Notes under the pieces: generated by a model
Told to the model about the DNA's origin: nothing
What the model saw: only the letters and a program-made list of their open reading frames with translations
Databases searched by the model: none
From: Bacillota bacterium
Lineage (GTDB): Bacteria; Bacillota; Clostridia; Lachnospirales; Lachnospiraceae
Assembly: GCA_023402845.1 (NCBI GenBank)
Contig: JAEYFP010000039.1
Location: 1 to 64,000 of the forward strand
Direction of reading: 5' to 3'
Length of the DNA: 64,000 nt
Shown: positions 1 to 10,121 of the stretch, one piece after another
Layout of the letters: each line of letters starts with the position of its first letter
Numbering within the stretch: position 1 is the stretch's first letter
Position numbers and translations under genes: made by a program

Positions 1-131
1 AAAAAGAACTATTACCTGATTGACACTAGGACAATTATATCATGGGTTTAACTAAGCCTATTGAACTAAATTTATTAAGTGATCAAGGTACATTTATGTA
101 TCTAAAAAATATTATACGAGGAGAAAAGCGA

Positions 132-521
132 ATGTACGAAATGAAGAGCGAATATTATACGGGAATTGAATTGATTGATCAGGAGCATGCGGGTCTTTTT
201 CATATTGCAGACGAGGCTTATACACTGCTGATGGATGAGTTTATTGTAGATAAGTTTGACGATATCGTGGCAATTATCCTCAGACTGAGAGATTATGCCG
301 TGCAGCATTTCAAGGATGAGGAAGAGTATATGATGAGCATCGGCTATAAAAGATTGCTGTCCCACAAGACGGAGCATACTGATTTCATCGAAAAGGTGAA
401 CAGTATCGACTTTGAAAGCATGGACGGCAATCAGACGCAGGCGCTGCTGGATATTCTGGAATTCTTAAACGACTGGCTGGTACATCACATTCTGGAAAAG
501 GATATGCTGTATATGCAGTAA
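132..521 (+). CDS. Bacteriohemerythrin (hemerythrin-domain O2-binding protein)
   Basis: A 129-residue single-domain hemerythrin. It should bind O2 reversibly at a non-heme di-iron centre in the cytoplasm; in anaerobes such proteins are thought to sense or buffer oxygen. All expected ligands are visible: H19 (DQEH), H59 and E63 (HFKDE), H78 and H82 (HKTEH), H119 and D124 (HHILEKD). I chose the ATG at 132, preceded by a GAGGAG site. An in-frame ATG at 42 would add 30 residues with no family match and no ribosome site. There is no extra sensor or output domain. The next gene on the strand is 77 bases away and seems unrelated. Confidence 0.93.
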   Translation: MYEMKSEYYTGIELIDQEHAGLFHIADEAYTLLMDEFIVDKFDDIVAIILRLRDYAVQHFKDEEEYMMSIGYKRLLSHKTEHTDFIEKVNSIDFESMDGNQTQALLDILEFLNDWLVHHILEKDMLYMQ

Positions 522-598
522 TAGAGCAGATCTTATATCATATAATTAATGAAATGAATCAATAAAACTGCATTAAAAAACAACGCAAGGAGATTATT

Positions 599-1420
599 AT
601 GGAAAATTGGTTTTTGCTTTTTATCAAAGGAATGTTTATCGGCTCCGGTTTTATTCTGCCCGGTGTCAGCGGAGGAGCTTTGGCGGCAGTATTTGGTATC
701 TATGAGCGGATTATTTCCTTTCTGGCACATATTACACGGGATTTCAAGAAAAATGTCCTGTTCTTTCTGCCGATTGGATTCGGCGGAATTACCGGTGTTT
801 TTTTGCTGTCCTTTGCCGTCAGTTATTTCCTCGGCACCTATGAAACATATATTCTCTGGATGTTTGTCGGCTGTATTCTAGGAACGATCCCCGCCTTATG
901 GGGGCAAGCCGGCAAAAAGGGCAGAAGCGGCAGACACATTGGTATTCTTGTCGTGACCTTTATCATTGCGCTTGTATTTCTTTCTTATGGAGAGACCCTT
1001 TTTAGCGGCGGTGTTCCGCAGAATTTCGGCACATGGACACTCGCCGGAGCTCTGATCGGACTTGGCATTATCGTTCCGGGCTTAAGCCCCTCTAACTTTC
1101 TTGTTTATATGGGCATGTACAAATCCATGGCAGACGGCATCAAGACATTGGATATGATGGTTCTGATCCCACTTGCCGTGGGCGGAATTGCCTGTGTACT
1201 TTTGCTTGCCAAGCTGATGGACTACATCTTCTCCAGGGCCTATGCCGGACTGTTTCATTTTATCCTCGGTGTTGTGTTCGCCTCCACCATAATGATTATC
1301 CCGCGAAATTTCAACTATCTCAGCGCCGGAACAATCATTTGCATCCTGATGTGTGCGGCCGGAACCGCTCTCGGCTATTGGATGAGCATGCTGGAAAAGA
1401 AATATAAGCCGGAGGATTGA
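599..1420 (+). CDS. DUF368 family polyprenyl-phosphate transporter (PopT-like)
   Basis: A 273-residue polytopic membrane protein with about eight hydrophobic segments. It carries the DUF368 hallmark GSGFILPGVSGGALA near residues 14-28 and a second, internally related motif (GLGIIVPGLSPSNFL) near residue 155, typical of an inverted-repeat fold. DUF368 proteins have been reported to recycle undecaprenyl phosphate across the membrane for cell-wall synthesis. The substrate here is inferred from family only. The start ATG has an AAGGAG site 7 bases upstream. It converges on the YyaL-like gene, with 11 bases between the stop codons and no clear terminator. Confidence 0.88.
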   Translation: MENWFLLFIKGMFIGSGFILPGVSGGALAAVFGIYERIISFLAHITRDFKKNVLFFLPIGFGGITGVFLLSFAVSYFLGTYETYILWMFVGCILGTIPALWGQAGKKGRSGRHIGILVVTFIIALVFLSYGETLFSGGVPQNFGTWTLAGALIGLGIIVPGLSPSNFLVYMGMYKSMADGIKTLDMMVLIPLAVGGIACVLLLAKLMDYIFSRAYAGLFHFILGVVFASTIMIIPRNFNYLSAGTIICILMCAAGTALGYWMSMLEKKYKPED

Positions 1421-1431
1421 TTTAATATTGA

Positions 1432-3375
1432 TCATGCCCACAAATCATTTACCGGCGGCAGACAAACATGATCTTTGCAGACATAGTATGTTGTTTCACC
1501 ATTCAAAAGCGGATACCGTCCTTTTTCTTCCTCATTTACAATGATTATGTCGGAGAAAGCAGGACGGTTTTTTATGACTTCCGTAAGGTCCGTCTGTTCT
1601 TTTAAGGCAATTACGATATGCGGCGGCGGATTCTGATCAAGCAGCAGCGACAGCAGGAACAGGCTGTTTCCTGCGGGATAGTCCCCTGCTCTGGATGCCA
1701 GAAATGCAAGCTGCTTTTTTGCTGCTGTATTGAAATTTTCTTTTTCCGTCAGCTGGTACAGTCTGATAAAATTGTAGGCCATAACGGAATTGCCGCTTGG
1801 AATGGCACCGTCATAGGTTTCCTTCGGATTCATAAACAGCTCATTTTGATCGGCTTCACATAAGTAGAAACCCCCATTTTTATGGTCAGCAAAGCGCTCC
1901 TGCGTTTCATGGGAAAGCACCTTGGCCCTTTCCAGATACTCCTTATTTAACGTGGATTGATACAGTTCAGTCAATGCAGCGATATAACATGCATAATCAT
2001 CCAAAAATCCTTTCCCGGAATGACTGCCGCCCCGAAAGCTTGCAAACAATTCTCTGCCGCTGCACAGGTTTTTTTCAATAAACAGATATGCCTTCTCAGC
2101 TGCCCTAAGATACAAATTATTTCCGCTCACCCTAAAAAGCAGCGACAGCGCAATGATTGCCAGTGCATTCCAGGAAGCAAGAATTTTGTCATCGAGATGA
2201 AGCTTTGCTCGCTCCTTGCGGTAATCATACAGCTGTTTGCGTATTTCATCATAATCTCCGGACAAGTTCCCGCTCTTTAACAGATTGGGGATGTTGGCAC
2301 CTTCAAAGTTCCCGTTTTCTGTTATATCAAAAACCGCTGCGAACGCTCTCCCTTTTTCTTCTCCCAAAAGTTGAAGAATTTCACTGAGACGGAACGTATA
2401 GTATTTCCCTTCTACACCCGCGCTGTCGGCATCCTGTGCGCAGTAAAATCCACCGTCCTGAGAGGTCATTTCACGAAGGAGATAGGACGCTGTCTCTTCG
2501 CAGGTATCCAAATAAACTTTATGACCCGATACGGCATAGGCCGCGGCATAAGCCATGATCAGCAGCGCATTGTCATAAAGCATCTTTTCAAAATGAGGAG
2601 CAAGAAACATGGCATCTGTTGAATATCTGGAGAATCCGAATCCGATTTGGTCAAAAATTCCGCCCTTTCGCATCTGCATCAGCGTCTGATCAACCATTTT
2701 GCAAACAGAATGATCCTGTTTCAGCTTCGCGTACAGCGTCAGAAAAAGAAGATTGTGAGGCGTAGGAAATTTAGGCGCACTGCCAAACCCTCCGTTTACG
2801 GCGTCGAAGTTTTTTGAAAACGTTGTTACGGCCTCTTCAATCAAATCGTCTGCGCCGCGATGATCACCGGCAGCTTGAGAGGCCGAGATCTGTTCTGTCA
2901 TTTCTTCCGCGGATTTTAAAAGCCGGCTGCGATCTTCTTTCCAATGATCTGCCAGAGCAATCAGCAAATCCCGAAATCCCGGCATTCCGTAGCTTGATTT
3001 TACAGGAAAATAAGTGCCTGCAAAAAACGGTTTTTTATCCGGGGTCATAAAAATACTCATAGGCCAGCCCCCTCTGCCTGTAAATGCCTGGCAAACTGTC
3101 ATATAAACACTGTCAATATCAGGGCGTTCCTCGCGGTCAACCTTTATTGAAACATAGTTTTGATTTAATAGTTCTGCTGTCGATCGATCCTCAAAGCTTT
3201 CATGTGCCATCACGTGACACCAATGACAGGTACTGTATCCGACACTTAAAAATACCGGTTTGTTTTCAGATCTTGCTTTTTCAAAGGCTTCTTCACACCA
3301 CGGATACCAGTCAACCGGATTTTCCGAATGCTGCAGCAGATAGGGGCTGGTTGCATTTTTTAAGCGATTGCTCAT
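1432..3375 (-). CDS. YyaL/SSP411-type thioredoxin-fold protein (DUF255)
   Basis: About 647 residues. The N-terminal thioredoxin-like domain has the signature YSTCHWCHVMAHESF, with the CxxC cysteines at residues 50 and 53. It is followed by a long alpha/alpha-barrel region resembling N-acyl-glucosamine epimerase folds, containing APKFPTPHNL and LYDNALL. The family is widespread (bacterial YyaL, animal SPATA20) but its reaction is not established. An in-frame GTG at 3384 exists, but the ATG at 3375 sits 6-7 bases after GAGGTG and gives the family's usual N-terminus (MSNRLKN..SPYLLQH). It lies 68 bases downstream of the ABC transporter gene on the same strand, so read-through is possible. Confidence 0.92.
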   Translation of the reverse strand: MSNRLKNATSPYLLQHSENPVDWYPWCEEAFEKARSENKPVFLSVGYSTCHWCHVMAHESFEDRSTAELLNQNYVSIKVDREERPDIDSVYMTVCQAFTGRGGWPMSIFMTPDKKPFFAGTYFPVKSSYGMPGFRDLLIALADHWKEDRSRLLKSAEEMTEQISASQAAGDHRGADDLIEEAVTTFSKNFDAVNGGFGSAPKFPTPHNLLFLTLYAKLKQDHSVCKMVDQTLMQMRKGGIFDQIGFGFSRYSTDAMFLAPHFEKMLYDNALLIMAYAAAYAVSGHKVYLDTCEETASYLLREMTSQDGGFYCAQDADSAGVEGKYYTFRLSEILQLLGEEKGRAFAAVFDITENGNFEGANIPNLLKSGNLSGDYDEIRKQLYDYRKERAKLHLDDKILASWNALAIIALSLLFRVSGNNLYLRAAEKAYLFIEKNLCSGRELFASFRGGSHSGKGFLDDYACYIAALTELYQSTLNKEYLERAKVLSHETQERFADHKNGGFYLCEADQNELFMNPKETYDGAIPSGNSVMAYNFIRLYQLTEKENFNTAAKKQLAFLASRAGDYPAGNSLFLLSLLLDQNPPPHIVIALKEQTDLTEVIKNRPAFSDIIIVNEEEKGRYPLLNGETTYYVCKDHVCLPPVNDLWA

Positions 3376-3443
3376 CTTTTTCACCTCGTTTTTGACCCTT
3401 GCATCATTTCAATCTGCTTTAGTATGTCCCGCCTGTGCTTTGA

Positions 3444-5180
3444 TTATGAAATCGTCCAGTTGCTGATTTTCTGCGATTTTTCCCACAAGCGGGTATAGAG
3501 CCCTCCCGCACGAAGCAGCTGTGCATGATTTCCTCTCTCCCTAATGGTTCCGTCACCTCCCAATACGAGAATCTGATGTGCATTCCTTACAGCTGACAGC
3601 TTATGAGCAACTACAAATACGGTTTTTTTCTGTACTAGCGCGCCGATCGCCTGCTGAATCAGTCTTTCATTCTCCGGATCAACATTTGCCGTCACTTCAT
3701 CCAGCAGAACAATGGGCGCATCTTTCAGCAATGACCTGGCTATTGCGATACGCTGCCGTTCTCCCCCCGAAAGGGTATTTCCTCCCTCACCGATCATTGT
3801 TTCATAGCCATCCTTTAAACGAACAATAAATTCGTGGCAATGTGCGGCTTTTGCAGCCTCTGCCACTTCCTGATGTGTAGCGCCGGGGCTGCCGAAACGA
3901 ATATTATTTTCAATCGTGTCGTGAAACAGATACGTTTTTTGAAATACCATACTGATATGTTCCATCACCCGGTCACATTTCATTCGTCTGATATCTATCC
4001 CTCCGATTTCGATACATCCCCCCTCAACATCCCAAAACCGTGCAATCAAATTCAGCATTGTACTTTTCCCGCTTCCTGATGGGCCCACGACAGCTGTCAT
4101 GGTATGCTCCGGAGCATGAAAGCTGATCCCTGACAAAACCTGATTTTCTACGTAAGAGAAAGATACGTTTTTGAAAGAAACATCATAATGCAGCGGCCGG
4201 ACATCCTCCCCGTCCTCATCCATAACAGACTGCTCCATAATACTCTGCATTCTGTCCAGACAGGCATTCATTAACCGAAGGAATCCCGAGGAAAGTCCCG
4301 TAAGCTCCATCGGTGCATAGAAGGTAAAAAGCAGAATCACAAAAAGAAGGACGGACGATAGTGTCAGTTCCCCTCCCCTGTAAAAAAGCGACGCAGTTCC
4401 AAGAATCAGGGCGGTACCTATATGAAAGCAGCACAGATACAAACCCATAAAGGGGGCGACCTTCATTTCAAAATCAAAGGATACTGTTTCCAGTCTTTTT
4501 AAGACACCTTCCAGCCGGGAGCTCTGCTTTCCTGCAAGTTGAAAGGCTTTGATGACATAAATACCCTGTAAATATTCCAGCATAACTGAAGCGGTTTCGG
4601 CATGAGTTTCCTGCCGTATTGCCGCATGCTTTTTATACAGCTTTTGGATAGATTTGTTGAGCAGCCATGCGGCGGGATAGCAGGTACATGCAATCAGCGC
4701 CATGCGCCAGTCAATAAAAAACAGAAAAATCGTTATGAATCCCCCGCTTACAATACCCCCCGTCACCTTTGAAAGAAAGCTCATGGCCATATCCTCTATA
4801 AACACCAAATCATTTGTTATCACAGAAGAGAGATTACCCGCATCGGTATTACTGTAAAATCCCATTGGAAGATGCAAAAGTTTTTCACCCAGCCTCAGTC
4901 TTTCATCGCTGACAAGTTCATACCCCACACCGCTTTGATAAACATATTCCATCAGCTTGCATGCATAACGCAGCAGCAGCGCGCCAAAAAGTAATAGAAA
5001 TAAAAAAAGAATTTTTGCAGATGCAATGACTCCCTCCGCAATCCATTGAAGCATCAGATAAACAGCAAACAGAGGTACGGATGCCATTGCATTTTCCATA
5101 AAACTCATTACAAAAGAAAAAATCAGCCTTCCTTTATATTTTCCGGAAATACGCAAAAGCCTTCCGATAATGTTCAGCAT
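3444..5180 (-). CDS. ABC transporter, fused permease/ATPase (subunit 2 of a heterodimer)
   Basis: A 578-residue half-transporter: an N-terminal six-helix type IV (exporter-fold) membrane domain (residues ~1-310), then an ATPase domain with Walker A (VGPSGSGKST), signature (LSGGERQR) and Walker B (VLLDEVTA). The catalytic Glu is present, so both sites of the pair may be active. Its start overlaps the end of the upstream half-transporter by 7 bases. The tandem follows a NikABCDE-like set and resembles the YbtP/YbtQ arrangement, in which exporter-fold proteins import metal-siderophore complexes. That role is inference; peptide or drug export remains possible. Confidence 0.85.
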   Translation of the reverse strand: MLNIIGRLLRISGKYKGRLIFSFVMSFMENAMASVPLFAVYLMLQWIAEGVIASAKILFLFLLLFGALLLRYACKLMEYVYQSGVGYELVSDERLRLGEKLLHLPMGFYSNTDAGNLSSVITNDLVFIEDMAMSFLSKVTGGIVSGGFITIFLFFIDWRMALIACTCYPAAWLLNKSIQKLYKKHAAIRQETHAETASVMLEYLQGIYVIKAFQLAGKQSSRLEGVLKRLETVSFDFEMKVAPFMGLYLCCFHIGTALILGTASLFYRGGELTLSSVLLFVILLFTFYAPMELTGLSSGFLRLMNACLDRMQSIMEQSVMDEDGEDVRPLHYDVSFKNVSFSYVENQVLSGISFHAPEHTMTAVVGPSGSGKSTMLNLIARFWDVEGGCIEIGGIDIRRMKCDRVMEHISMVFQKTYLFHDTIENNIRFGSPGATHQEVAEAAKAAHCHEFIVRLKDGYETMIGEGGNTLSGGERQRIAIARSLLKDAPIVLLDEVTANVDPENERLIQQAIGALVQKKTVFVVAHKLSAVRNAHQILVLGGDGTIRERGNHAQLLRAGGLYTRLWEKSQKISNWTIS

Positions 5181-6928
5181 GTGTCCTCCTTTCCGCCTAG
5201 CATCCAGCTTTCTGTAAGAGCATCGGCAGCATAGATTCTATTGTATTGGGGACTGCACTCGATCAGCTCCCTATGGCTGCCGCAGGCGCAGATCTGACCG
5301 TCTTTCATCACCAGTATCCGGTCAAAGCCCATGATCGTACGAATACGGTGTGCGATGACAAGCAGTGTTTTATCCTTTGCAAGTGCGCCGATAGCCTCCT
5401 GTACCTGTTCCTCGCTGTCCGGATCAATGCTTGCAGTTGCCTCGTCCAGAATCAGGATGGGCGCATTCTTAAGAATTGCCCGCGCAATACAGATCCGCTG
5501 ACGTTCTCCGCCGGACAGTCTGTTTCCGGCAGCACCCGCAATCGTATCATACCCCTGCGATGTTTGCATGATAAAATCATGGCAGCATGCCAGCTTTGCC
5601 GCCTGCCGTACTTCATCGTCCGTTGCTTCCGGTCTGCCGATCCGAATATTATCGGCAATGGAAAAATCAAAAAGAAAGGTATCCTGAAATACGAAGCTGA
5701 TTCGCTCCATGAGCTGTTCTGCGGGAAGTGTACGAATATCCGCACCCCCGATAAAAATTGCACCTTGGGATACATCCCAAAAGCGGCAAATCAGCTTGGC
5801 AACCGTGCTTTTTCCGCTCCCGGACGGTCCGATCAGGGCGATCTTCTGCCCTTCCTCTGCCTCAAAAGAAACATTCTTCAAAACATGTTTCGTACCGTCA
5901 TAAGAAAAATCCACATTCCGGAACGAAACTGTGTTTCCCTTTATTGTTTGTCCGGCATCCGCCTCCTGCATTTCCGTTTCGGATAACATGGCATGAATCG
6001 TTTGCTCTGCATTTACAACCAGTATGATGCTGTCTGCAAATGATGACAGCTTCATCAGCGGAGCCGCAAACCCCATTGACAGCAGCAGAAATAAAACCAA
6101 CGAGGAAAAAGAAAGGCTGCCGTCCCGATAAAAAATCAGACCTGCAGGCAATACAACCGTAAGCGACGCCTGAATGAGTATAAAGTATGCCGTCATATAC
6201 GGCCAGGATGCGCGATACCACTCCAGCACATAGCAGCGGTACCCCTCGACAGCTTCGCGGAAGCGGGAGAAACAATCCCCGGACTGATGAAACGCCTTGA
6301 TTTCCTTCATACCGTTCACGTATTCCACAACTACGGCATTCATATGATCCACTGCCGCATAATACTCCTTCATTTTTTCCTTTGTTCCTTTCATCATCAG
6401 AATATAAAAGAATACGGCCAATGGCAAGGGCGCCAGCATTGCAAATGTCATCCTTAAGTCAACAAAAGAAAGATAGCATAAGATGGCAGCCGGAACAAGT
6501 ACGCCTGAGATTGTTTCCGGTATATGATGCGCGAGGAAACGTTCCAGCTCTTCCACATCGTTTTCCATCACCTTTTTGATGATACCCGAATCCTGCTCCA
6601 GAACATACCCTACGGGAAGCCGCGTCAATTTTTCCGCAAGACAGATCCGCACGTTTCGCAGGATCCGGTAAGCGGCCCGATGTGACAGCTTTGTAGAAAT
6701 CAGAAACAGCACCGTTTTACAAATCAGAAAGAAGCAGACCAGCGCGGCCAGAAGCAAAAAGTATGCCGGGTCGGCAGATGGTTGCAGGAGTGCAACAACA
6801 AACCGCTGAATCAGAAGGTAAGGAACCATGCCCGCGGCCACACTTGCTGCCGCGCACAAAATTGCCTTGCCCATCTGTGTTTTATAGTTACCGGCCATTC
6901 TTAACAGCCGTTTCATACTTTGTATCAT
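5174..6928 (-). CDS. ABC transporter, fused permease/ATPase (subunit 1 of a heterodimer)
   Basis: A 584-residue half-transporter with the same layout as its downstream partner: membrane domain to about residue 320, then Walker A (IGPSGSGKST), signature (LSGGERQR) and Walker B (LILDEATA). The ATG is preceded by GGAGG with good spacing. It lies 9 bases after the substrate-binding lipoprotein gene, so it is the sixth gene of the operon that begins near 11.9 kb. Physical coupling to a nickel/peptide-type importer and to a PchR-like regulator suggests metal or metallophore transport. The substrate cannot be read from sequence. Confidence 0.85.
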   Translation of the reverse strand: MIQSMKRLLRMAGNYKTQMGKAILCAAASVAAGMVPYLLIQRFVVALLQPSADPAYFLLLAALVCFFLICKTVLFLISTKLSHRAAYRILRNVRICLAEKLTRLPVGYVLEQDSGIIKKVMENDVEELERFLAHHIPETISGVLVPAAILCYLSFVDLRMTFAMLAPLPLAVFFYILMMKGTKEKMKEYYAAVDHMNAVVVEYVNGMKEIKAFHQSGDCFSRFREAVEGYRCYVLEWYRASWPYMTAYFILIQASLTVVLPAGLIFYRDGSLSFSSLVLFLLLSMGFAAPLMKLSSFADSIILVVNAEQTIHAMLSETEMQEADAGQTIKGNTVSFRNVDFSYDGTKHVLKNVSFEAEEGQKIALIGPSGSGKSTVAKLICRFWDVSQGAIFIGGADIRTLPAEQLMERISFVFQDTFLFDFSIADNIRIGRPEATDDEVRQAAKLACCHDFIMQTSQGYDTIAGAAGNRLSGGERQRICIARAILKNAPILILDEATASIDPDSEEQVQEAIGALAKDKTLLVIAHRIRTIMGFDRILVMKDGQICACGSHRELIECSPQYNRIYAADALTESWMLGGKEDTC

Positions 6929-6937
6929 GAACGCCTC

Positions 6938-8536
6938 CTATTTGAGTATGACACGCGTCATATCCAGGGTATAGGGCCTGTCATCAAAGTCTATTTCAGA
7001 AATAATCTCGGGATTATAAACCGCCATTTCTCTGGCATAGGAGATTGGTATATTAACAGCCTCCTCATGAAGTACAGTCAGTATATAGCGATAATCTTCC
7101 TGTATGGCAGCCGCATCCGCCGTCTGCATCATGCCCGAGATATGGCTGTCAATTTCATTTTTTTGAGAAAGTCCCTGCTGAGATGCCTTATCCAGTCCAT
7201 CCTCCATCATAGCAGTCAGAAATACATGCGGATCCTGCGGAAAACCATAGGTGTCGTTTACAGATAAATCAAATTCCCCTGCCATTCCTTTTTCAAACCA
7301 AGTCATCGTTTCATAACCATAAACGGAAAGTTCTATTCCGATTTCCTTAAGCTGTCCTTTCAGTCCCATCAAAATCTGTTCATCAAGCGGCTTTTCACTT
7401 TGATAAATAGCCTGCAGCTGCAAGGCCTGACCATTCTTTATACGAATACCTTGTTCATTGATCTCTGTCCAGCCGGCCTCCTCTAATAATGAGATTGCCA
7501 TCTCCTGATTGTAATCATATGGATCCAGCTTTACATCGCAGTTTGGTGTTTGACTTGTGAACAGCGTATCCGCTTTTACTTCCTGCCCGTACAGAATGGT
7601 ATTGATGAGCTGGTCCTTGTCGACGCCATGCTCGATTGCTTTACGCACCTTTGTGTCACCGAGTACAGGCGAGGAGGCATTCAACAAAATATTGCGCGTG
7701 ATGTAGGTATTATCCGAGAAAAGAGTTTTAAATTCCAATTTGCCTTCAAGCTGGCCCAGCATATCATAGGTGATCTGATAGGCGCCGAACAGCAGATCAA
7801 TTTCTCCGGATTGAAGTGCCAGTATCCGGCTGTCGGCATCCGGTATTATCTTAACCGTAAAGGAATCCGGCCCTGCGGCCCCGCCGTGCCATGCCTTATT
7901 TTTTGTAAAGGTATAGCTTTGTCCTGCCTCCGCATTTTCTGCTTTCAGTTCATAAGGTCCCGTTCCCGCCGTATCATTCAGCATCGCTCCGTAAGGGTTG
8001 TTTCCTCCCTCAAACAGCACGGGGGACAGCATGCCGAAGCAGGGTGCGCATAATTCTTGCAAAACAGCGTAATAGGGCGCATCATAGACAAAACGTACGG
8101 TGCTTTCATCAATCACCTCCACACGGACAATCCGTGAAACGGCTCCATAATAGGCGAAGTATTCTCCGACAAACTCCTGCAGCTTCTCTATATTAAGCTT
8201 GACCGCTTCCGCATTAAAGGCGCTTCCATCCGTAAACCTGATGTCTTTTTTCAGATGAAATGTCCAGGCTGTTCCGTCATTCTCCCAGCTTTCGGCAAGC
8301 CCCGGCTTTGCTTCTCCGTTTTCGTAGGATACAAGCGTTTCATAAACCAGCGGGGAATAATGCATAAATCCCTGTCCATCCATAATCCCAATCGGATCAT
8401 AGCTCGCAAATGCCACGGATTCACCGACCGAAATGCTGCTTTCCTTTTGAACCGGTGTCCGGCTCTGACAACCTGCAAAAACAAGCAGTGCCGTAATTGA
8501 TAACAATATACTACTGATTCTTTTTTTCATGTTCAT
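6938..8536 (-). CDS. Nickel/peptide ABC transporter substrate-binding lipoprotein (NikA/OppA-like)
   Basis: A 532-residue SBP_bac_5 family lipoprotein with lipobox LVFAGC near residue 22. Family features include the LAESWENDG and FTDGSAFNAEAV segments and a conserved VRKAIEHGVDKDQL helix. The closest style is NikA (nickel) rather than classical OppA, but this is a judgement by eye. The stop of the upstream ATPase gene overlaps its ATG as ATGA. A second ATG six bases later (8530) has better spacing from GAGGAG, so either start may be used. It presumably delivers ligand to the permeases encoded at 10.1-11.9 kb. Confidence 0.86.
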   Translation of the reverse strand: MNMKKRISSILLSITALLVFAGCQSRTPVQKESSISVGESVAFASYDPIGIMDGQGFMHYSPLVYETLVSYENGEAKPGLAESWENDGTAWTFHLKKDIRFTDGSAFNAEAVKLNIEKLQEFVGEYFAYYGAVSRIVRVEVIDESTVRFVYDAPYYAVLQELCAPCFGMLSPVLFEGGNNPYGAMLNDTAGTGPYELKAENAEAGQSYTFTKNKAWHGGAAGPDSFTVKIIPDADSRILALQSGEIDLLFGAYQITYDMLGQLEGKLEFKTLFSDNTYITRNILLNASSPVLGDTKVRKAIEHGVDKDQLINTILYGQEVKADTLFTSQTPNCDVKLDPYDYNQEMAISLLEEAGWTEINEQGIRIKNGQALQLQAIYQSEKPLDEQILMGLKGQLKEIGIELSVYGYETMTWFEKGMAGEFDLSVNDTYGFPQDPHVFLTAMMEDGLDKASQQGLSQKNEIDSHISGMMQTADAAAIQEDYRYILTVLHEEAVNIPISYAREMAVYNPEIISEIDFDDRPYTLDMTRVILK

Positions 8537-9327
8537 TTCTCCTCTTTAAGATAAATTTTATTCCTATCAGGCATTACTAAATCTTTCATCAGCACTCTTG
8601 AACAGGGGTGCACAAAATCATCGGGACCGGCAGCATTTTCTACGATTTCTACAATTGTCCCATTTTGCATAACAGCCAGTGTGGCAGACATAAAAAATGC
8701 AGCTTTCACATCATGTGTAATAAAAAGGTAAGAGCAGCCAACCTCCTTCCTAATACGTTTCAGCAGCCGCAGGATTTTCAGCATTACCGTAGCATCCAAT
8801 CCGGCCACTGCCTCATCAAGCAGAATAAATTGCGGCTTGATGGATATTGCTCTGGCGATACAGACTCGTTTTTGTTCTCCGCCCGACAGTTCATGCGGAT
8901 ATTTTTCCAGCACCGAGGAAGGCAGCTCTACCAATTCCAGAAGAGAGCGGGTCTTTCGTTCCATATCCCCATCCTGTAAATGCAGGTAGTTGCGCATCGG
9001 CTCAGTCAGACTTGTGCGAATCCTAAAGCGCGGATTAAAGCAGCCCATATGATCTTGAAAAACAGGCTGAATTTCCCTATAAAGCTTTCCTTGATCGGAA
9101 AAACCAGTCGGAACAGTTTTTCCGTTCCAGATAATGCAGCCGGAATCCGGCTTCTCCAGTCCCATGATCAGCCTGCCCAATGTGCTTTTTCCGCTGCCGC
9201 TTTCTCCGATCAGCGAAACGCTTTCTCCGTCTCCTACGTGCAGTGACACAGATTTCAGCACAGATTCTTTTTTCCTTAGAAAGCCTGTGTGCCGATAGCT
9301 CTTGCTTACCTCTTCGATCTTCAGCAT
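8533..9327 (-). CDS. Dipeptide/nickel ABC transporter ATPase, NikE/OppF-like
   Basis: About 264 residues, with Walker A (IGESGSGKST), signature (LSGGEQKR), Walker B (FILLDEAVAGLD) and a switch His (FITHD). The position as second ATPase fits NikE/OppF. The ATG at 9327 follows GGAGG by 7 bases; an upstream in-frame GTG at 9342 lacks a site. It overlaps the preceding ATPase gene by a few bases and the following lipoprotein gene by 4, showing translational coupling. It would energise import with the partner ATPase at 9321-10121. Confidence 0.86.
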   Translation of the reverse strand: MLKIEEVSKSYRHTGFLRKKESVLKSVSLHVGDGESVSLIGESGSGKSTLGRLIMGLEKPDSGCIIWNGKTVPTGFSDQGKLYREIQPVFQDHMGCFNPRFRIRTSLTEPMRNYLHLQDGDMERKTRSLLELVELPSSVLEKYPHELSGGEQKRVCIARAISIKPQFILLDEAVAGLDATVMLKILRLLKRIRKEVGCSYLFITHDVKAAFFMSATLAVMQNGTIVEIVENAAGPDDFVHPCSRVLMKDLVMPDRNKIYLKEEK

Positions 9328-10121
9328 CTGCCTTCCTCCCACCGATACCTGCTTGCTTCTATAAGACGGCAGGTATATTCATGCCGGGGATGCTGCAGCA
9401 CTTTATTCACCATACCGGTTTCAACGATTCGGCCTCTATACATAACCGCAACATGTTCAGCCATTTTTTCCATCACGTTCATATCATGGGATACAAGCAG
9501 CATAGCGGGGCGGTATTCGCACATCACAAAAGACAAAAGCTTCAGAACAGTCTCGCAGCTTTGCACATCCAATGCCGTTGTTGGTTCATCGGCAATGATT
9601 AAAACAGGATTCATAGAAATTGCAATTGCAAGCATAACCCTCTGAAGCATTCCTCCACTCAGGCTGCCGGGATAACTGTTCATGATGCGGTCGGTGTCAA
9701 AAAGCCCCACTCTTCTTAACATTTCTGCGCCCATGTAGAAAGCATCCTGCCTGCTGCATGGCAGATGAGCGCGTATTGTTTCGCAGAAATGGGAGCCGAT
9801 TTTCATGCAGGGATCAAAAGCGGTCATCGGATTCTGCATCATATACCCGATCTCCTTGCCATTAATCAGCCTATGCCGCTCCTCTGACAGGCCCATCAGC
9901 TCCTGCCCGCAAAACCGGATACTCCCGCTAAGCTTAGAGGTTCTGTTTTTAAGCAGGCCTAATATCGCCTTGCAAACCGAACTTTTCCCGCTTCCACTCT
10001 CACCGGCCAGTCCAAAAACCGAACCTCGCCGTACAGAGAAGCTAATGTCCTGTATTTTGACTTCTTCCTCCGGATATGCAATATGTAAACCATCCACGCG
10101 AAGAACAACATCCTCATTCAT
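9321..10121 (-). CDS. Dipeptide/nickel ABC transporter ATPase, NikD/OppD-like
   Basis: About 266 residues with Walker A (AGESGSGKSS), signature (LSGGMLQR), Walker B (LIIADEPTTALD) and SHD switch motif. An OppD-type IGYMMQNPMTAFDP segment supports the subfamily. The ATG at 10121 is preferred: it has GAGG 8 bases upstream, while the TTG at 10127 does not. The C-terminus is shorter than OppD and lacks the long Cys-rich extension that binds Fe-S in some relatives, as usual for NikD. The gene overlaps its neighbours on both sides. Confidence 0.86.
   Translation of the reverse strand: MNEDVVLRVDGLHIAYPEEEVKIQDISFSVRRGSVFGLAGESGSGKSSVCKAILGLLKNRTSKLSGSIRFCGQELMGLSEERHRLINGKEIGYMMQNPMTAFDPCMKIGSHFCETIRAHLPCSRQDAFYMGAEMLRRVGLFDTDRIMNSYPGSLSGGMLQRVMLAIAISMNPVLIIADEPTTALDVQSCETVLKLLSFVMCEYRPAMLLVSHDMNVMEKMAEHVAVMYRGRIVETGMVNKVLQHPRHEYTCRLIEASRYRWEEGRC

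Noticed and set aside
42..131. Longer start for the hemerythrin gene
   Set aside because: No ribosome site and no family similarity in the extra 30 residues; ATG 132 is better placed.
5246..5986. Plus-strand ORF of 246 codons opposite the ABC transporter
   Set aside because: Antisense to a well-supported ATPase domain; no start signal or protein features.
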